Below, one piece after another: positions 35,459 through 47,962 of a DNA stretch of 64,000 nt (position 1 is the first letter of the stretch; the number at the start of each line of letters is the position of its first letter). The stretch spans positions 36,097,966-36,161,965 of the forward strand of contig NC_087067.1 in NCBI RefSeq assembly GCF_963678635.1. Direction: 5' to 3'. The notes under the pieces are model-generated. The model worked only from the letters and a program-made list of their open reading frames with translations. It did no database searches and had not been told where the DNA came from. The translations under genes and the position numbers were made by a program. This stretch comes from Symsagittifera roscoffensis (lineage: Eukaryota > Xenacoelomorpha > Acoela > Convolutidae).

Positions 35459-36145
35459 GTATAGATCGAATCAGTCCGCATTAAATTCAAGTTTTTCATA
35501 AGCAAGCTATCGAAATATGAAAAATTTAAGTAATTGAAGTGGTTTCTTAGACCAAAACTTTTTTGCGAATAACTAGTTTTTCTAAGCGAGCTAATCGACC
35601 GATGAACTTCGAAATAGTCCAAAATTTTTCTTAATTTACCAAACCCTTTTGTAAAATTAGAAAATTTCCTATTCAAGCTATTCAAGCTTTTAAACGTTGA
35701 AATTTTTCAAGTTTTTTACAGAGTGAACCATTTTTCGAAAAAGTTTCGTGTTTTTAAGCAAGCTATTTAGGCTATGAAACTTTGAAATACGTCAATGTTG
35801 TTTTTTAGAACGAAATATTTCGCAATAAGTCCAAATTGTTTTTAAGCAGGCTACTGAAGCTATGAAAAGTTGAAATATTTGAAGTTGTTTGTTAGACCGT
35901 AACGTTTTGCGAATAGTTAAATTTTTTTTGGGTTGCTTGTGATTAGAAAAAATTGTTTTGCCGAAAATTGGAGTTTTCCTATGCAAGCTAGTCGAGCTAT
36001 GAAATTTTGAAATATTTCAAGTTTTTTCAAGGAATGAACCGTGAATGGCAAAGTTTAATTAAGCTTAATTTTTCAATTTTTTTACTTTAGTTTTTTCAAG
36101 TAAGCTAGTCCAGCTAAGAAACTTCGCAGAATACGGAAAAATCGT
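35459..36145. repeat. ~86-bp satellite, block B copy 3
   Basis: The same ordered series of units as 1116-1852, more diverged and lacking block C at its end; it runs straight into a D monomer. Confidence 0.75.
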
Positions 36146-36575
36146 ATAATGGTGAAAAATGATTCCACACAGGCTTCAACTGGGGATTTTCTGCATGATT
36201 GGCAGATGCAAGAACCACTACTTTTTGGCACCTATAGGATTGCTAATTGCTAAGTTATAAAAATTCGGAATCAGTGGATAAATGGCATGTGTTAGGAGCT
36301 TGCATCATCGCAACTCTAATTGCTGTAGAAAAGTGGGTTTATCGAGATCCGAGGTTTCAAAATTTTTGTTCTCTTTATCTCCATGAATACTTCTTATGAG
36401 TTTTTTTCAAGGCCGAGAAAAAGGTAGGTATACTTTTCAATCAGGCCATTGTGTTCAACCTACAATTGTTTTCTGACGTTTTTCAATGCAAATTTTGGAG
36501 CGCCACTTCCTAAAAAGCACTCGACTTCGATGTTCAAACAACCTACGCTTTTTTCCACTGATTACAAGGTTTACC
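36146..36575. repeat. tRNA-satellite fragment
   Basis: A partial D monomer: a tRNA-like core and about 340 bp of right flank, ending at GATTACAAGGTTTACC where the next foldback arm begins. Confidence 0.75.
36161..36232 (-). pseudogene. tRNA-like core, D lineage, subtype GTTGAAGC
   Basis: The D-arm is altered to GTGGTTCTTGC and the 5' end of the D-arm has a run of A. Confidence 0.5.
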
Positions 36576-36846
36576 GTAAGGAGCTCACTTTGATATAACT
36601 ATGTCTGTGATCGACTCGGTGTTTTTTGGCATAATTTTTGATTAACTAAGAAAAGCCAAAATGACCCATTTTTGCGGTAAAATTTTGGGACCGATTTTCG
36701 TAAGGCAAATTACACCATATTAATTCTGCTAATGTTTTAAGCAAGTTGTCTTCTTAAGTTTTCACCTAAACTCAACCCAGTTTGAGAAAAACGCGTTTCA
36801 AATTTGAAATTTAGCTCGTTTTGTCCGGTTAATTTAAATCAGCACT
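36576..36846. repeat. Solo right arm of foldback element, copy 2
   Basis: Same edges as copy 1, 1,388 bp away. Arm, block B and D fragment were duplicated together. Confidence 0.8.
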
Positions 36847-37534
36847 GTATAGATCGAATCAGTCCGCATTAAATTCAAGTTTTTCATAAGCAAGCTATCG
36901 AACTATGAAAAATTTAAGTAATTGAAGTGGTTTCTTAGACCAAAACTTTTTTGCGAATAACTAGTTTTTCTGAGCGAGCTAATCGACCGATGAACTTCAA
37001 AATAGTCCAAAATTTTTCTTAATCTACCAAACCCTTTTGTAAAATTAGAAAATTTCCTATTCAAGCTATTTAAGCTTTTAAACGTTGAAGTTTTTCAAGT
37101 TACTTTACAGAGTGAACCATTTTTTGAAAAAGTTTTGTGTTTTTAAGCAAGCTATTTAGGCTATGAAACTTTCAAATACGTCAATATTGTTTTTTAGAAC
37201 GAAATATTTCTCAAAAAGTCCAAATTGTTTTTAAGCAGGCTACTGAAGCTATCAAAAATTGAAATATTTGAAGTTGTTTCTTAGACCGAAACGTTTTGCG
37301 AATAGTTAAATTTTTTTTGGGTTGCTTGTGATTAGAAAAACTTGTTTTGTGAAAAATTGGAGTTTTCCTATGCAAGCTAGTCGAGCTATGAAATTTTGAA
37401 ATGTTTCAAGTTTTTTCAAGGAATGAACTGTGAATGGCAAAGTTTAATTAAGCTTACTTTTTCAATTTTTTTACTTTAGTTTTTTCAAGTAAGCTAGTCC
37501 AGCTAAGAAACTTCGGAGAATACGGAAAAATCGT
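36847..37534. repeat. ~86-bp satellite, block B copy 4
   Basis: Tandem copy of 35459-36145. Confidence 0.75.
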
Positions 37535-37549
37535 ATAATGGTGAAAAAT

Positions 37550-37621
37550 GATTCCACACAGGCTTCAACTGGGGATTTTCTGCATGATTGGCAGATGCAA
37601 GAACCACTACTCTTTGGCACC
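37550..37621 (-). pseudogene. tRNA-like core, D lineage, subtype GTTGAAGC
   Basis: Tandem copy of 36161, with CTCTTTGGCACC at its right end. Confidence 0.5.
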
Positions 37622-38431
37622 TATAAGATTGCTAAGTTATAAAAATTCGGAATCAGTGGATAAATGGCATGTGTTAGGAGCTTGCATCATCGCAATTCTA
37701 ACTGCTGTAGAAAAAGTGGGTTTATTGAGATCCGAGGTTTCAAAATTTTTGTTCTCTTTAACTCCTTCTTATATATACTTCTTATGAGTTTTTTTCAAGG
37801 CCGAGAAAAAGGTAGGTATACTTTTCAATCAGGCCATTGTGCTCCACCTAAAATTGTTTTGTGACGTTTTTCAATGCAAAAATAGGACCGCCACTTTCTA
37901 GAAAACTTGGCATTTGTAAGGAGTTCGCAAAATTGCAACTTTTTTTGCTATAGAAAACGTGGTTTTTACCAACATCCGAGGTTGATTTGTAAAAATAGGT
38001 TTATAAGCTTCAAACTGAGTGTCAATTTGTTTTTGATCAAGTTAATTGTTCATTTACTAGAACCTGTGTTGTTAGTTTAGTTGTAGAAGAACAACTTTTT
38101 GTTTTTTTTGCATATTTTTTGATCGTTGCCCTCTCACGCTTAAACAAACCATTTGAAAGCTAATATCAGATTTAAAAGCTTAGAACTGAGTATGATTTTG
38201 CTTTTTATGAAGTGAATTGGTAATTGTCATTTCTTGAGGTTGTTGGTTCATGGAGAAAAATTGTGTTTTGTTATTTTTGTGAAGACGGAAATTTTTTTCT
38301 TCTTACAAAAGATGATCAAAAGGTTTTAATTGATTGTTTAAATCTTCTTGTGCCAAAGAAGATTTTGATTAGTTTTTTGTTTTCGACTGCACTAGTGAAA
38401 AAACGCAGAAATTGTCCAACGGTAACAAACT

Positions 38432-38503
38432 GCTGCCACCCAGGCTTTAACTGGGTACCTTCTGCTTGTTAGGCAGATGTGGCAACCTCTACACCATGGC
38501 ACC
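38432..38503 (-). pseudogene. tRNA-Val(AAC)-like, V lineage, B box mutated
   Basis: Anticodon stem perfect with loop CTAACAA. The B box reads GTTAAAGCC (C56 lost). The flank GGTAACAAACTG has only three consecutive A. Confidence 0.5.
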
Positions 38504-38904
38504 TATGCGGTTGTATAGATTTAAAATTCGGAATCAGTGGTCAAGTGGCATTTGTAAGGAGTTCGCAAAATTGCAACTTTGTTTGCTATAGAAAACGTGT
38601 TTTTACCAAGATCCGAGGTTGAGTTGTAAAAATGGGTTTCAAAGCTTCGAAATGAGTGGCATTTTGTTTTTGATTTAAAAAAACTGTTAATTGTCCTCGC
38701 ATGAGGTTGTTGGTCCAGGGAGAGAAATTATGTTTTGATTTTTCTGTGGCGAAGGAAAAGTATCTTCCTTAAAAAAAATTTTGCTCAAAAGGTTTCGAGT
38801 GATTGTTTGAAGCTTCTTGTATGAAAGAAGCTATTGACTTTTTTTGTGGTTTTGACTCGACTAGTGAAAACTAACGGAGAAATCGTATAACGGTTTAAAA
38901 AAAT

Positions 38905-38963
38905 GATTCCACACAGGCTTGTACTGGGGGCCTCCAGCGTGATTCATAGATGCGATAGGCAAC
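38905..38963 (-). pseudogene. tRNA-like core, D lineage, A box deleted
   Basis: 59 nt. Compared with its sister at 43010, 13 bp of the D-arm and acceptor junction are missing, which removes the A box. Confidence 0.6.
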
Positions 38964-39893
38964 TATAGTATCGCAAAGTTATGAAGATTGGGTATCAGTG
39001 GTCAAATGGCTTGTGTTGCGAGTTTGCATCATCGCAACTGTAATTACTATAAAAAAAGTGGGTTCATCGAGATCCGAGGTTTTAATATTGGGTTCTCTTG
39101 AACTACATGAATACTCCTTATAAGTTTTTCTTCAAAGCAGAGAGAAAGGTAGGTAGCTCTTGCAATCAGGCCATCGTGATCAACCTAGAATTGTTTTCTG
39201 ACGTTTTTCAATGCAAAATATGGACCGCTTCTTTCTGGAAAACATTCGTCTTCGACGTTCAAACAACCCGAGCTTTTTTTAAACTTACTACAAGGTTGAC
39301 CTTAGTAAATCTTGCGCTAGGTTTTTTTTTAGTAAAAAATGTTCGATTAGTAGAACGTATGTTGTTAGTTTAGTTGTAGTAGAGTATCTTTTAGTTTTTT
39401 ACACACTTTCCGATCGTTGCCCTATCGTGCTTAAACAAACTGTTTGAATTGTAGGAATAGGTTTATAAGCTTCAAACTGAGTGTCAATTTGTTTTTGATC
39501 AAGTTAATTGTTCGTTTACTAGAACCTGTGTTGTTAGTTTAGTTGTAGAAGAACAACTTTTTGTTTTTTTTTGCTTATTTTTTTGATCGTTGCCCTCTCA
39601 CGCTTAAACAAACCATTTGAAAGATAATATTAGATTTAAAAGCTTAGAACTGAGTACGATTTAGCTTTTGATGAAGTGAATTGGTAATTGTCATTTCTTG
39701 AGGTTGTTGGTTTACGGACAAAAATTGTGTTTTGTTATTTTTGTGAAGACGGAAAATTATTTTTTGAAAAGATGATCAAAAGGTTTTAATTGATTGTTTA
39801 AAGCTTCTTGTGTCAAAAAAAGGTTTTGATTGGTTTTGTGTTTTTGACTGGACTAGTGAAAAAAATGCAGACATTGTCAAACGGTAAAACACT

Positions 39894-39965
39894 GATGCCT
39901 CCCAGGCGTGAACTGGGGACCTTCTATGTGTTAGGCAGATGTGATAACAACTACACCATGGCACC
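39894..39965 (-). pseudogene. tRNA-Val(AAC)-like, V lineage
   Basis: Loop CTAACAC and T-stem CCCAG/CTGGG are intact; the B box is GTTCACGCC. Mismatches at acceptor pair 7 and in the anticodon stem (TCTGC/ATAGA). A four-T run follows. Confidence 0.55.
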
Positions 39966-41066
39966 TATGAGATTGCATAGATTTTAAGACAGACTCAGTG
40001 GTCAAGTGGCATTTGTTAGGAGTTTTTGTCATCGATATTTTGTTTGCTATAGAGAAAGTAGGTTTCATCAAAATCCGATGTTGAATTGTAAAAATACGTT
40101 TCAAAGCTTCGAAATGAGTGGCATTTTGTTTTTGATTAAAAAATTGTTAATTGTCCTTGCATGAGGTTGTAAGTCCAGGGAGAAAAACCAAGCAAAGCTA
40201 TTTTCAGCTAATAACAAGGCTGACCTTAGTAAGTTTTGCGCTATGTTTTTTACTAAGAACTGTTGTTAGTTTAGTTGTAGAAGAACAGCTTTTATTTTTT
40301 TGCTTATTTTTTCGATTGTTGCCCTATTACGCTCAAACAAACTGTTTGAAATGTAAAAATAGGTTTACAAGCTTCGAACTGAGTGTCATTTTGCTTGTGA
40401 TAATAATAATGCTATAGAAAAAGTGGGTTTATCGAGATCCCAGGTTTCAATATTTGGTTTTCTTGACTTATAAGTTCTCTTCAAAGCCGAGAAAAAGGTA
40501 GGTATACTTTTCAATCAGGCCATTGTGTTCAACCTACATTTGCTTTCTGACGTTTTTCATAGCGAATTTTGGAGCGCCACTTTCATAAAACACTCGACTT
40601 TGATGTTCAAACAAACTAAGCCATTTTCAACTAATTACAGGTTTGACCTTAGAAAACCTTACAGTATGTATTTTTAGTTAAAATTATTCGTTTACTAGAA
40701 CGTATCATGTTAGTTTAGTTGTAGAAGAATACCTTTTTGATTTTTTGCTTAAGTTTTTTTGATCATTGCCCTCTCACACTTGAACAAACAATTTGAAATG
40801 TAATATTAGGTTCAAAATTTTGGAACTGAGTATCAGTACGCATTTGAAGTTGTGAATTGTTAACTGTCATTTCATGAGGTTGTTGGTTAAGGGGGAAAAT
40901 TGTGTTCAGTTTTTTTTTTGTGAAGACAGAATTTTTTTTTGGAACGATGATCAAAAGATTTCAGTTGATTGCTTAAAACTTCTTTGTCACAGAAGATTTT
41001 GGTTGGTTTTTTGTTTTTAACTGGACTGCTGAAAAAAACGCAGACATTGTCAAACGGTAAAACACT

Positions 41067-41138
41067 GATGCCACCCAGGCTTGAACTGGGGACCTTCTCT
41101 GTGTTAGGCAGATGTGAAAACAAATACAGCATGACATC
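41067..41138 (-). pseudogene. tRNA-Val(AAC)-like, V lineage, A box lost
   Basis: Acceptor GATGTCA/TGGCATC pairs at all seven positions, and the T-arm with B box GTTCAAGCC is perfect. The D-arm (CTGTATTTGTTTTCAC) has lost G18-G19, so the A box is poor. Confidence 0.52.
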
Positions 41139-41535
41139 TATGAGATTGTGTAGATTTTAAGACACAATCAGTGGCCAAGTGGCATTTGTAAGGAGTTCGC
41201 AAAATTGCAACTTTGTTTGCTATAGAAAAAGTGGTTTTTACCAACATCCGAGGTTGATTTGTAAAAATAGGTTTCAAAGCTTTGAATTGAGTGGCATTTT
41301 GTTTTTGTTTGAAAAAACTGTTAATTGTCCTCGCATGAGGTTGTTGGTCCAGGGAGAGAAATTATGTTTTGATTTTTCTGTGGCGAAGGAAAAGTATCTT
41401 CTTTAAAAAAAAACTTGCTCAAAAGGTTTCAAGTGATTGTTTGAAGCTTCTTGTATCAAAGAAGCTATTGATTTGTTTTGTGGTTTTGACTCGACTAGTG
41501 AAAACTAACGGAGAAATCGTATAACGGTAAAAAAT

Positions 41536-41607
41536 GATTCCACACAGGCTTGTACTGGGGGCCTTGTGCGTGATTCATAGATGCGTTAGCCACTACTCCT
41601 TGGCAAC
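41536..41607 (-). pseudogene. tRNA-like core, D lineage, subtype GTACAAGC
   Basis: The anticodon stem is broken (CTATGAATCACGCAC). D-stem changed to GGCTAACGC. Confidence 0.5.
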
Positions 41608-42535
41608 TATAGTATCGCAAAGTTATAAAGATTGGGAATCAGTGGTCAAATGGCATGTGTTGCGAGTTTGCATCATCGCAACTGTAATTGCTATAAAAAA
41701 AGTGGGTTTATCGAGATCCGAGGTTTTAATATTGGGTTCTCTTGAACTACGTGATTACTCCTTATAAGTTTTTCTTCAAAGCAGAGAGAAAGGTAGGTAG
41801 CTATTGCAATCAGGCCATCGTGATCAACCTATAATGGTTTTCTGACGTTTTTCAATGCAAAATATGGACCGCCACTTTCTGGAAAACATTCGTCTTCGAC
41901 GTTCAAACAACCCAAGCTATTTTTTTAACTAACTACAAGGTTGACCTTAGTAAAGTTTGTGCTAGGTTTTTTTTAGTAAAAATGTTCAATTAGTAAAACG
42001 TATGTTGTTAGTTTAGTTGTAGTATAATATCTTTTAGTTTTTTAAACACTTTTCGATCGTTGCCCTATCGTGCTTGAACAAACAGTTTGAATTGTAGGAA
42101 TAGGTTTATAAGCTTCAAACTGAGTGTCAATTTGTTTTTGATCAAGTTAATTGTTCGTTTACTAGAACCTGTGTTGTTAGTTTAGTTGTAGAAGAACAAC
42201 TTTTTGTTTTTTTGCTTATTTTTTGATCGTTGCCCTCTCACGCTTAAACAAACCATTTGAAAGGTAATATCAGATTTAAAAGCTTAGAACTGAGTACGAT
42301 TTTGCTTTTGATGAAGTGAATTGGTAATTGTCATTTCTTGAGGTTGTTGGTTCATGGAGAAAAATTGTGTTTTGTTATTTTTGTGAAGACGGAAATTTTT
42401 TTCTTCTTACAAAAGATGATCAAAAGGTTTTAATTGATTGTTTAAATCTTCTTGTGCCAAAGAAGATTTTGATTAGTTTTTTGTTTTCGACTGCACTATT
42501 GAAAAAACGCAGAAATTGTCCAACGGTAACAAACT

Positions 42536-42607
42536 GCTGCCACCCAGGCTTGAACTGGGTACCTTCTGCTTGTTAGGCAGATGTGGCAACCTCTACACCA
42601 TGGCACC
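42536..42607 (-). tRNA. tRNA-Val(AAC)-like, V lineage, good fold, weak terminator
   Basis: Anticodon stem TCTGC/GCAGA and T-stem CCCAG/CTGGG are perfect; loops CTAACAA and TTCAAGC; variable loop of 5 nt. The D-stem GTGT/CCAC pairs at its first three positions, but the D-loop reads AGAGGTTG. The acceptor has one mismatch at pair 2. No T4 run follows the 3' end directly (three T only), which counts against an active gene. Confidence 0.45.
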
Positions 42608-43009
42608 TATGCGGTTGTATAGATTTAAAATTCGGAATCAGTGGTCAAGTGGCATTTGTAAGGAGTTCGCAAAATTGCAACTTTGTTTGCTATAGAAAAC
42701 GTGGTTTTTACCAAGATCCGAGGTTGAGTTGTAAAAATAGGTTTCAAAGCTTCGAAATGAGTGGCATTTTGTTTTTGATTTAAAAAAACTGTTAATTGTC
42801 CTCGCATGAGGTTGTTGGTCCAGGGAGAGAAATTATGTTTTGATTTTTCTGTGGCGAAGGAAAAGTATCTTCCTTAAAAAAAATTTTGCTCAAAAGGTTT
42901 CGAGTGATTGTTTGAAGCTTCTTGTATGAAAGAAGCTATTGACTTGTTTTGTGGTTTTGACTCGACTAGTGAAAACTAACGGAAAAATCGTATAACGGTT
43001 TAAAAAAAT

Positions 43010-43081
43010 GATTCCACACAGGCTTGTACTGGGGGCCTCCAGCGTGATTCATAGATGCGATAACCACTACTCCTTGGCAAC
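43010..43081 (-). pseudogene. tRNA-like core, D lineage, subtype GTACAAGC
   Basis: Full-length sister of the deleted core at 38905. Anticodon stem CTATGAATCACGCTGG is broken. Confidence 0.5.
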
Positions 43082-44018
43082 TATAGTATCGCAAAGTTAT
43101 GAAGATTGGGAATCAGTGGTCAAATGGCTTGTGTTGCGAGTTTGCATCATCGCAACTGTAATTACTATAAAAAAGTGGGTTCATCAAGATCCGAGGTTTT
43201 AATATTGGGTTTTCTTGAACTACATGAATACTCCTTATAAGTTTTTCTTCAAAGCAGAGAAAAAGGTAGGTAGCTCTTGCAATCAGGCCATCGTGATCAA
43301 CCTAGAATGGTTTTCTGACGTTTTTCAATGCAAAATATGGACCGCTTCTTTCTGGAAAACATTCGTCTTCGACGTTCAAACAACCCAAGCTTTTTTTAAA
43401 CTTACTACAAGGTTAACCTTAGTAAATCTTGCGCTAGGTTTTTTTTAGTAAAAAATGTTCGATTAGTAGAACGTATGTTCTTAGTTTAGTTGTAGTAGAG
43501 TATCTTTTAGTTTTTTACACACTTTTCGATCGTTGCCCTATCGTGCTTGAACAAACTGTTTAATTTGTTTGAATTGTAGGAATAGGTTTATAAGCTTCAA
43601 ACTGAGTGTCAATTTCTTTTTGATCAAGTTAATTGTTCGTTTACTAGAACCTGTGTTGTTAGTTTAGTTGTAGAAGAACAACTTATTGTTTTTTTTTGCT
43701 TATTTTTTTGATCGTTGCCCTCTCACGCTTAAACAAACCATTTGAAAGATAATATTAGATTTAAAAGCTTAGAACTGAGTACGATTTAGCTTTTGATGAA
43801 GTGAATTGGTAATTGTCATTTCTTGAGGTTGTTGGTTTATGGACAAAAATTGTGTTTTGTTATTTTTGTGAAGACGGAAAATTATTTTTTGAAAAGATGA
43901 TCAAAAGGTTTTAATTGATTGTTTAAAGCTTCTTGTGTCAAAAAAATGTTTTGATTGGTTTTGTGTTTTTGACTGGACTAGTGAAAAAAACGCAGACATT
44001 GTCAAACGGTAAAACACT

Positions 44019-44090
44019 GATGCCTCTCAGGCGTGAACTGGGGACCTTCTGTGTGTTAGGCAGATGTGATAACAACTACACCATGGCACC
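44019..44090 (-). pseudogene. tRNA-Val(AAC)-like, V lineage
   Basis: Sister of 39894 with a single C-A mismatch closing the anticodon stem (TCTGC/ACAGA) and a mismatch in the T-stem (CTCTC on the plus strand). Confidence 0.53.
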
Positions 44091-44670
44091 TATGAGATTG
44101 CATAGATTTTAAGACAGACTCAGTGGTCAAGTGGCATTTGTTAGGAGTTTTTGTCATCGATATTTTGTTTGCTATAGAAAAAGTAGGTTTCATCAAAATC
44201 CGATGTTGAATTGTAAAAATAAATTTTGAAGCTTCGAAATGAGTGGCATTTTGTTTTGATAAAAAGAATTGTTAATTGCCCGTGCATGAGGTTATTGGTC
44301 CAGGGAGAAAAACCAGTGAAAGCTATTTTCAACTAATTACAAGGCTGACCTCTTCAAATTTTGCGCTATGTTTTTTACTAAGAACTGTTTGGTTTGTAGA
44401 ACGTATGTTGTTAGCTTAGTTGTAGAAGAATATCTTTTATTTTTTAAACTATTTTTTCGATCGTTGTCCTGTTACGCCTGAACTAACTGTTTGAATTGTA
44501 AATTTAGGTGTATAAGCTTCGAACTGAGTGTCATTTTGCATGTGATAAATTAAATTGTTAATTTTCATTGCATGAAAATTTTGTTCAAGGCAGAGAAATT
44601 ATGTTTTGATATTTCTGTTGAGAACTAAAAGTAAAAAAAAACGCAAAAATTGTCAAACGGTAAAAAAACT

Positions 44671-44742
44671 TATGACACCCAGGCTTGAGCTGCGGACCTT
44701 CTGCGGTTTAGTCTCTTGTGGCAACCACTACACCATGGCACC
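44671..44742 (-). pseudogene. tRNA-like core, V lineage, anticodon arm destroyed
   Basis: The anticodon region reads CAAGAGACTAAACCGCAG and does not fold. The D-arm GTAGTGGTTGCCAC and acceptor start GGTGCCA remain. Confidence 0.45.
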
Positions 44743-45158
44743 TATGAGGTTACATTGATTTCAGATTCCGAATCAGTGTTCAAGTGGCATTTGTTAGGAG
44801 TTTGCATAATCGCAACTTTGTTTGCTATAAAAAAAGTGGTTTTCACCAAGATCCGAGGTTGAGTTGTAAAACTAGGTTTCAAAGCTTCGAAATGAGTGGA
44901 TTTGATAAAAAGAGTTCTTAATTGTTCTTGCATGAGATTATTGGTCCAGATAGAAAAACCACATTGGACAAATTGTTAATTATCCTTGCATGAGGTTGTT
45001 GGTCCAGGGAGAGAAATGTTTCTGTGTAGAAGAAAATTTTGCTCAAAAAGTTTCAAGTGATTTTCAGTAGCTTCTTGTGTCAAAGAAGATTTTGATTGGT
45101 TTTGGTTTTTGACTCGATTCGTGAAAACAGACGGAGAAATCGTGTAACGGTAAAAAAT

Positions 45159-45230
45159 GATTACACACAGGCTTGTACTGGGGGACTCCTCCGTGATTCG
45201 CAGATGCGATAAACTCTACTCCTTGGCACC
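45159..45230 (-). pseudogene. tRNA-like core, D lineage, subtype GTACAAGC
   Basis: The D-loop GG is lost (GTAGAGTTTATC), and the anticodon stem has a C to G change. Confidence 0.5.
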
Positions 45231-45968
45231 TTTAGGATTTGAAAGTTATAGACATACGGAATCAGTGGGCAAATGGCATGTGTTAAGAGTTTGCATCATC
45301 GCAACTCTAAATGCTATAGAAAAAGTGGGTTTATCGAGATCCCAGGTTTCAATATTTGGTTTTCTTGACTTATAAGTTCTCTTCAAAGCCGAGAAAAAGG
45401 TAGGTATACTTTTCAATCAGGCCATTGTGTTCAACCTACATTTGCTTTCTGACGTTTTTCATAGCGAATTTTGGAGCGCCACTTTCATAAAACACTCGAC
45501 TTTGATGTTCAAACAAACTAAGCCATTTTCAACTAATTACAGGTTTGACCTTAGAAAACCTTACAGTATGTATTTTTAGTTAAAATTATTCGTTTACTAG
45601 AACGTATCTTGTTAGTTTAGTTGTAGAAGAATACCTTTTTGATTTTTTGCTTAAGTTTTTTTGATCATTGCCCTCTCACACTTGAACAAACAATTTGAAA
45701 TGTAATATTAGGTTCAAAATTTTGGAACTGAGTATCAGTACGCATTTGAAGTTGTGAATTGTTAACTGTCATTTCATGAGGTTGTTGGTTAAGGGGGAAA
45801 ATTGTGTTCAGTTTTTTTTTGTGAAGACAGAATTTTTTTTTGGAACGATGATCAAAAGATTTCAGTTGATTGCTTAAAACTTCTTTTGTCACAGAAGATT
45901 TTGGTTGGTTTTTTGTTTTTAACTGGACTGCTGAAAAAAACGCAGACATTGTCAAACGGTAAAACACT

Positions 45969-46031
45969 GATGCCACCCAGGCTTGAACTGCCTGTGTTAG
46001 GCAGATGTGATAACAAATACAGCATGGCACC
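45969..46031 (-). pseudogene. tRNA-Val(AAC)-like, V lineage, 9-bp deletion
   Basis: 63 nt. Compared with 41067, nine bases covering the variable loop and T-stem base are missing. Loop CTAACAC is kept. Confidence 0.55.
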
Positions 46032-46699
46032 TATGAGATTGTATAGATTTTAAGACACAATCAGTGGTCAAGTGGCATTTGTTAGGAGTTTGCATCATCG
46101 CAATTGTGTTTGCTATAGAAAAGTGGTTTTATCGAGATCCGAGGTTGAATTGTAAAAATAGGTTTCAAAGCTTCGAATTGAGTGGTTTTGATAAAAAGAG
46201 TTCTTAATTGTTCTTGCATGAGATTATTGGTCCAGAGAGAAAAACCAGGGAAAGGTTTTTTCAACTAATTACAAGGCTGACCTTAGTAAATTTTGCGCTG
46301 TGTTTTTTACTAAGAGTTGTTTGTTTAGTTGAACGCATGTCGTTAGTTTAGTTGTAGGAGAATTTTTTTTTGCTTTTTTGCTTCTTTTTTGATCGTTGCC
46401 TCATCACGCTTGCACAAACTGTTTGAATTGTAACAATAGGTTGATAGGCTTTGAACAAAAGGTCATTTTTCTTTGAAAAAGTAAAATGTTAATCGTCATT
46501 GCATGAAATTGTAGGTCCAGTGAGAGAAATTATATTTTGATATTTCTGTGAAAAAGGAAAAGTTTGTTTTTAATTTTGCTCAAAAAGTTTCAAGTGATTG
46601 TTTGAAGCTTCTTGTGTCAAAGAAGAAATTGATTGGTTTTGTGTTTTTGACTCAACTGAAGAATACAAACAGAGAAATCGTATAAAGTTTCAAAAAAAT

Positions 46700-46770
46700 A
46701 TTTTCTCACAAGCTTGTACTGGGGCTTTCTGCGTGTTAGGCAGCTGTGATAACCACTACATCATGGCAAC
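46700..46770 (-). pseudogene. Mosaic tRNA-like core, V anticodon arm with D T-arm
   Basis: The 5' half has the V features (loop CTAACAC, anticodon AAC, stem closed). The T-loop is TACAAGC, as in D copies. The plus-strand left flank is D-type (GACTCAACTG..ACAAACAGAGAAATCGTATA) while the right flank is V-type. A crossover inside the tRNA-like sequence explains this. Confidence 0.55.
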
Positions 46771-47446
46771 TATGAAATTGCAAAGCTTTTAAGATTCGGA
46801 ATCAGTGGTCATGTGGCATTTGTAAAAAGTTTTCATAATCGCAATTTTGTTTGCTATAGAAAAAGTAGTTTTCATAAACATCCGAGGTTGAATTGTAAAC
46901 ATAAGTTTCAAAGCTTCGAAATGAGAAGCATTTTGTTTTTGATAAAATTAATTGTTAATTGCCCTTGCATGAGGTTATTGGTCCAGGGAGAAAAATCTAG
47001 TGAAAAAAGCTATTTTCAACTAATTACAAGACTGACCTTAGTAACTCTTGCGCTCTTCAGTAAGAACTGTTCGTTTAGTAGAACGTATGTTGTTAGTTTA
47101 GTTATAGAAGAATATCTTTTTTTACTTATGTTTTCGATCGTTGCCTATCACGCTTGAAAAAACTGTTTGAATTGTAAAAATAGGTTTATAAGCTTCGAAC
47201 TGAGCGTCATTTTGCTTTTGACAAACTAAATTGTTAATTTTCATTGCATGAAGTTGTTGTTCGAGGGAGAGAAAATATGTTTTGATATTTCTGTTGAGAA
47301 GCAAAAGTATGTTTTAAACGAAACTTTGCTCAAAAGGTTTCAAGTGATTGTTTGAAGCTTCTTGTGTCAAAGAAGACATTGATTGGTTTTGTGTTTTTGA
47401 CTCGCATAGTGAAAACAATTGGAGAAATCGTGTAATGGTGAAAAAT

Positions 47447-47512
47447 GATTCCACACAGGCTTCAACTGGGGATTTTCTGCGTGATTGGCGATAACCACTA
47501 CTCCTTGGCACC
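47447..47512 (-). pseudogene. tRNA-like core, D lineage, 6-bp deletion
   Basis: 66 nt. CAGATG is missing on the plus strand, which removes most of the 5' anticodon stem. Confidence 0.55.
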
Positions 47513-47937
47513 TATAGGATTTCAAACTTTTAAGGACTCGGAATCAGTGGTCAAATGGCATGTGTTGCGAGTTTGCATCATCCCAACTGTAATTGCTATA
47601 GAAAAAGTGGGTTTATCGAGATCCGAGGTTTTAATATTGGGTTCTCTTGAACTACATGAATACTCCTTATATAAGTTTTTTTTCAAATCAGAGAGAAAGG
47701 TAGGTAGCTATTGCAATCAGGCCATCGTGATCAACCTAGAATGGTTTTCTGACGTTTTTCAATACAAAATATGGACCGCTTCTTTCTGGAAAACATTCGT
47801 CTTTGACGTCAAACAACCCAAGTTTTTTTTAACTAACTACAAGGTTGACCTTAGTAAATCTTGCGCTAGGTTTTTTTAGTAAAAAATGTCCGATTAGTAG
47901 AACGTATGTTGTTAGTTTAATTGCAGTAGAATATCTT

Positions 47938-47962
47938 TTAGTTTTTTAAACTAAAAACTAAA
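47938..47962. repeat. Small palindrome
   Basis: TTTAGTTTTT at 47938-47947 is the reverse complement of 47953-47962. Sister monomers near 42020 and 43510 lack the second arm. Confidence 0.7.

Noticed and set aside
45665-46030. 121-codon minus-strand frame as a gene
   Set aside because: It reads across a tRNA-like core with a 9-bp deletion that happens to keep the frame open; related copies are shorter.
47445-47879. Longest open frame in the window (144 codons, plus strand) as a gene
   Set aside because: It runs through a D-lineage tRNA-like core and monomer sequence. Sister monomers break the frame, and no domain is recognisable.
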